DNA of 14,914 bases from Candidatus Scatosoma pullistercoris (lineage in GTDB: Bacteria; Bacillota; Clostridia; Christensenellales; Borkfalkiaceae): the NCBI GenBank assembly GCA_018714725.1, contig DVMZ01000156.1, positions 1-14,914 on the forward strand, written 5' to 3'. Position numbers and translations under genes: made by a program. Below the pieces are notes generated by a model. It was not told where the DNA came from. It saw only the letters and a program-made list of their open reading frames with translations, and searched no databases. The stretch's first letter is position 1; each line of letters begins with the position of its first letter. Shown in pieces: positions 13,903 to 14,914 of the stretch.

Positions 13903-14781
13903 TCAGCGGCCGCGGAGCGTGCGCAGGATATGCTCCGCATAGAGCGCGGCCACGTCCGTGCCCGTCGCCCTTTCAATCGCCTCAAAAAACGCGTTGGAGT
14001 TGACTTCGCACAGAAGAGGCCCGTCTTTTCCTTCCAGCAGATCGACCCCGCAATAATCCAGATTCAGCACCTCCGCCGCGCGTTCCGCAAGGCGGAGGTA
14101 TTCTTCGGGCGGTTCCGCCTTCACGCACTCGGCGCCCAGCTCCGCATTAGACCGGAATTCCCCCGCTTTCGCCCGGCGTTCCATGGCCGCCGCGACCTTT
14201 CCGCCGATCACGATCACGCGGAAATCCCGTCCCGACGACTCGGCGACAAAACGCTGGTAAAAATGCGGCTCGTAGAGAAATTCTTCGTCGGTGCGAACAA
14301 GTTCGTCCATACCATGTACGAGACGAACCCCGTTTCCGAAAGATCCGAAGCTCTTTTTCACGATCAGCGGAAAAGTCAGCCGTTCCGCCACGTCCGCAAG
14401 GAATTTCCTGTCCGCTTTCGCGGCAGGAGTATAGCAGAGCGGCGCGGGAATACAGTCCGGAAAAGGAAGGCCGTAAGGGGCAACCGCCAGACAGGTGAGC
14501 AGTTTGTCGTCGCAAACCTCCACGGCGGCCGCGCGGTTGAACAGGCGGATTCCCGCCCCTTCCAGGATCCGGCCCAGATATTTATCCTTATCGAGATAGA
14601 CGGCAAAATCCGCCGTCTTTTTTTCCGTCGGACGCTTTGCGCCCACAATCGCCGGAACGCTGCCGTTCAGCACAATCTCCGTTTCCGCGCCCAGGCGGCA
14701 CAACGCCCCGGCAATCCGCTCGCTCTGACGGTAAAATTTTTCGCCGTTCGGACGGGCGTTCATGATCACAATGCCTTTCAT
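13903..14781 (-). CDS. RimK-like ATP-grasp ligase
   Basis: This 292-residue enzyme has an N-terminal alpha/beta domain (1-90) and an ATP-grasp core similar to RimK/LysX-type ligases, which join an amino acid to a carboxylate through an acyl-phosphate. Visible motifs are DDKLLT (91-96), PLIVKKSFGSFGNGV with ATP-binding Lys142/143 and the glycine-rich loop, FVAESSGRDFRVIVIG (178-193), RSNAELGAE (210-218), and the metal-binding residues Asp247 in CGVDLLEG and Glu259/Asn261 in CEVNSN. The substrate is unknown; the glutamate-ligase label is only the family default. The frame is open to 14859, but ATG at 14781 is preferred because AAAAGG lies about 9 nt upstream and the first beta strand starts there. 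It lies downstream of another leftward gene, with a 21-bp perfect hairpin between the two and no obvious promoter, so read-through expression is likely. Confidence 0.87.
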   Translation of the reverse strand: MKGIVIMNARPNGEKFYRQSERIAGALCRLGAETEIVLNGSVPAIVGAKRPTEKKTADFAVYLDKDKYLGRILEGAGIRLFNRAAAVEVCDDKLLTCLAVAPYGLPFPDCIPAPLCYTPAAKADRKFLADVAERLTFPLIVKKSFGSFGNGVRLVHGMDELVRTDEEFLYEPHFYQRFVAESSGRDFRVIVIGGKVAAAMERRAKAGEFRSNAELGAECVKAEPPEEYLRLAERAAEVLNLDYCGVDLLEGKDGPLLCEVNSNAFFEAIERATGTDVAALYAEHILRTLRGR

Positions 14782-14816
14782 ACAACACGCCTTTTCTGAT
14801 TGTCCGATTTTTCTGA

Positions 14817-14862
14817 CAGGTGCGGGCGGGAAAAGAATTTGTTCTTTTCCCGCCCGCACCTG
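14817..14862 (-). repeat. Perfect 21-bp hairpin between leftward genes
   Basis: The arms 14817-14837 and 14842-14862 are perfectly complementary around a 4-nt loop. The outer part is GC-rich and the 7 bp next to the loop are A/T-rich (AAAAGAA / TTCTTTT). On the minus strand it starts 10 nt after the upstream gene's stop and ends 35 nt before the ATP-grasp ATG. No U-tract follows on either strand (the leftward continuation is TCAGAAAAATC). It could be a terminator of unusual form, an RNA-stabilising 3' end, or an attenuator for the ATP-grasp gene. Confidence 0.65.
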
Positions 14863-14872
14863 CCGTATCCGG

Positions 14873-14914
14873 TTATCTCTCCACGCGAATCAGCGCCTTC
14901 ACCTGCGCGATTCC
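14873..14914 (-). CDS. C-terminal end of a leftward gene, truncated by the window
   Basis: The minus strand from the right edge reads 13 codons, GIAQVKALIRVER, and then TAA (14875-14873). The frame is open to the edge, and the stop is directly followed by the 21-bp hairpin, as expected for a gene end. The fragment is too short to assign a family. Confidence 0.45.
   Translation of the reverse strand, partial: GIAQVKALIRVER

Noticed and set aside
1..14914. Defence, phage, CRISPR, integron or insertion-sequence content
   Set aside because: No nuclease-helicase pair, transposase, integrase, repeat-spacer array or tRNA-associated attachment site was found. The single macrodomain and RadC-type genes alone do not make a defence system.

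Overview
The window looks like a chromosomal segment from a Gram-positive bacterium of the Bacillota, most likely class Clostridia. The support is indirect: strong AGGAGG-type Shine-Dalgarno sites, sigma-A-like promoters, a PepV-type M20 dipeptidase, a DUF1508 membrane protein, a MepA-like MATE exporter, a zinc macrodomain hydrolase, and moderately GC-rich coding sequence with AT-rich intergenic gaps. No rRNA, tRNA, CRISPR, transposase or phage gene was seen, so this reads as ordinary core/accessory chromosome. I cannot assign a genus.

Layout, left to right. Positions 1-118 hold a leftward promoter for a gene outside the window. Positions 119-3643 form a leftward operon: a RadC/JAMM-domain protein, a NarL-type sensor histidine kinase, its LuxR-type response regulator, and a HAD phosphatase. 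A clear promoter lies at 3728-3756. A divergent promoter at 3828-3856 drives an M20 dipeptidase (3900-5234). A 497-bp non-coding gap (5235-5731) contains a terminator, a perfect 19-bp palindrome and an AT-rich stretch. Positions 5732-8626 are a leftward pair of flavoproteins: an HI0933/BaiN-like protein first, then a COG2509-like protein. A compact divergent promoter region separates them from a membrane-anchored protein with two tandem DUF1508 (YegP-like) modules (8816-10165), which ends at a strong terminator. A leftward MATE exporter (10285-11712), a rightward Pro/His-rich lipoprotein (11832-12350), a leftward zinc macrodomain ADP-ribosyl hydrolase (12458-13318), a rightward small PH-like membrane protein (13401-13901) and a leftward RimK-like ATP-grasp ligase (13903-14781) follow. 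At the right edge are a perfect 21-bp hairpin and the last 13 codons of another leftward gene.

The genes do not add up to one obvious pathway or a new defence or mobile system. The most interesting signal is regulatory. Three single or lead genes (HI0933-like flavoprotein, MATE exporter, PH-like protein) have a good -10 element only 6-9 nt before the ATG and no Shine-Dalgarno, so they are predicted to give leaderless or near-leaderless mRNAs. Their neighbours have conventional leaders with strong ribosome binding sites. Three promoters share exactly the hexamers TTGACT and TACAAT with a 17-bp spacer. The DUF1508 gene has a strong in-frame internal start that would give a soluble short form lacking the membrane anchor.
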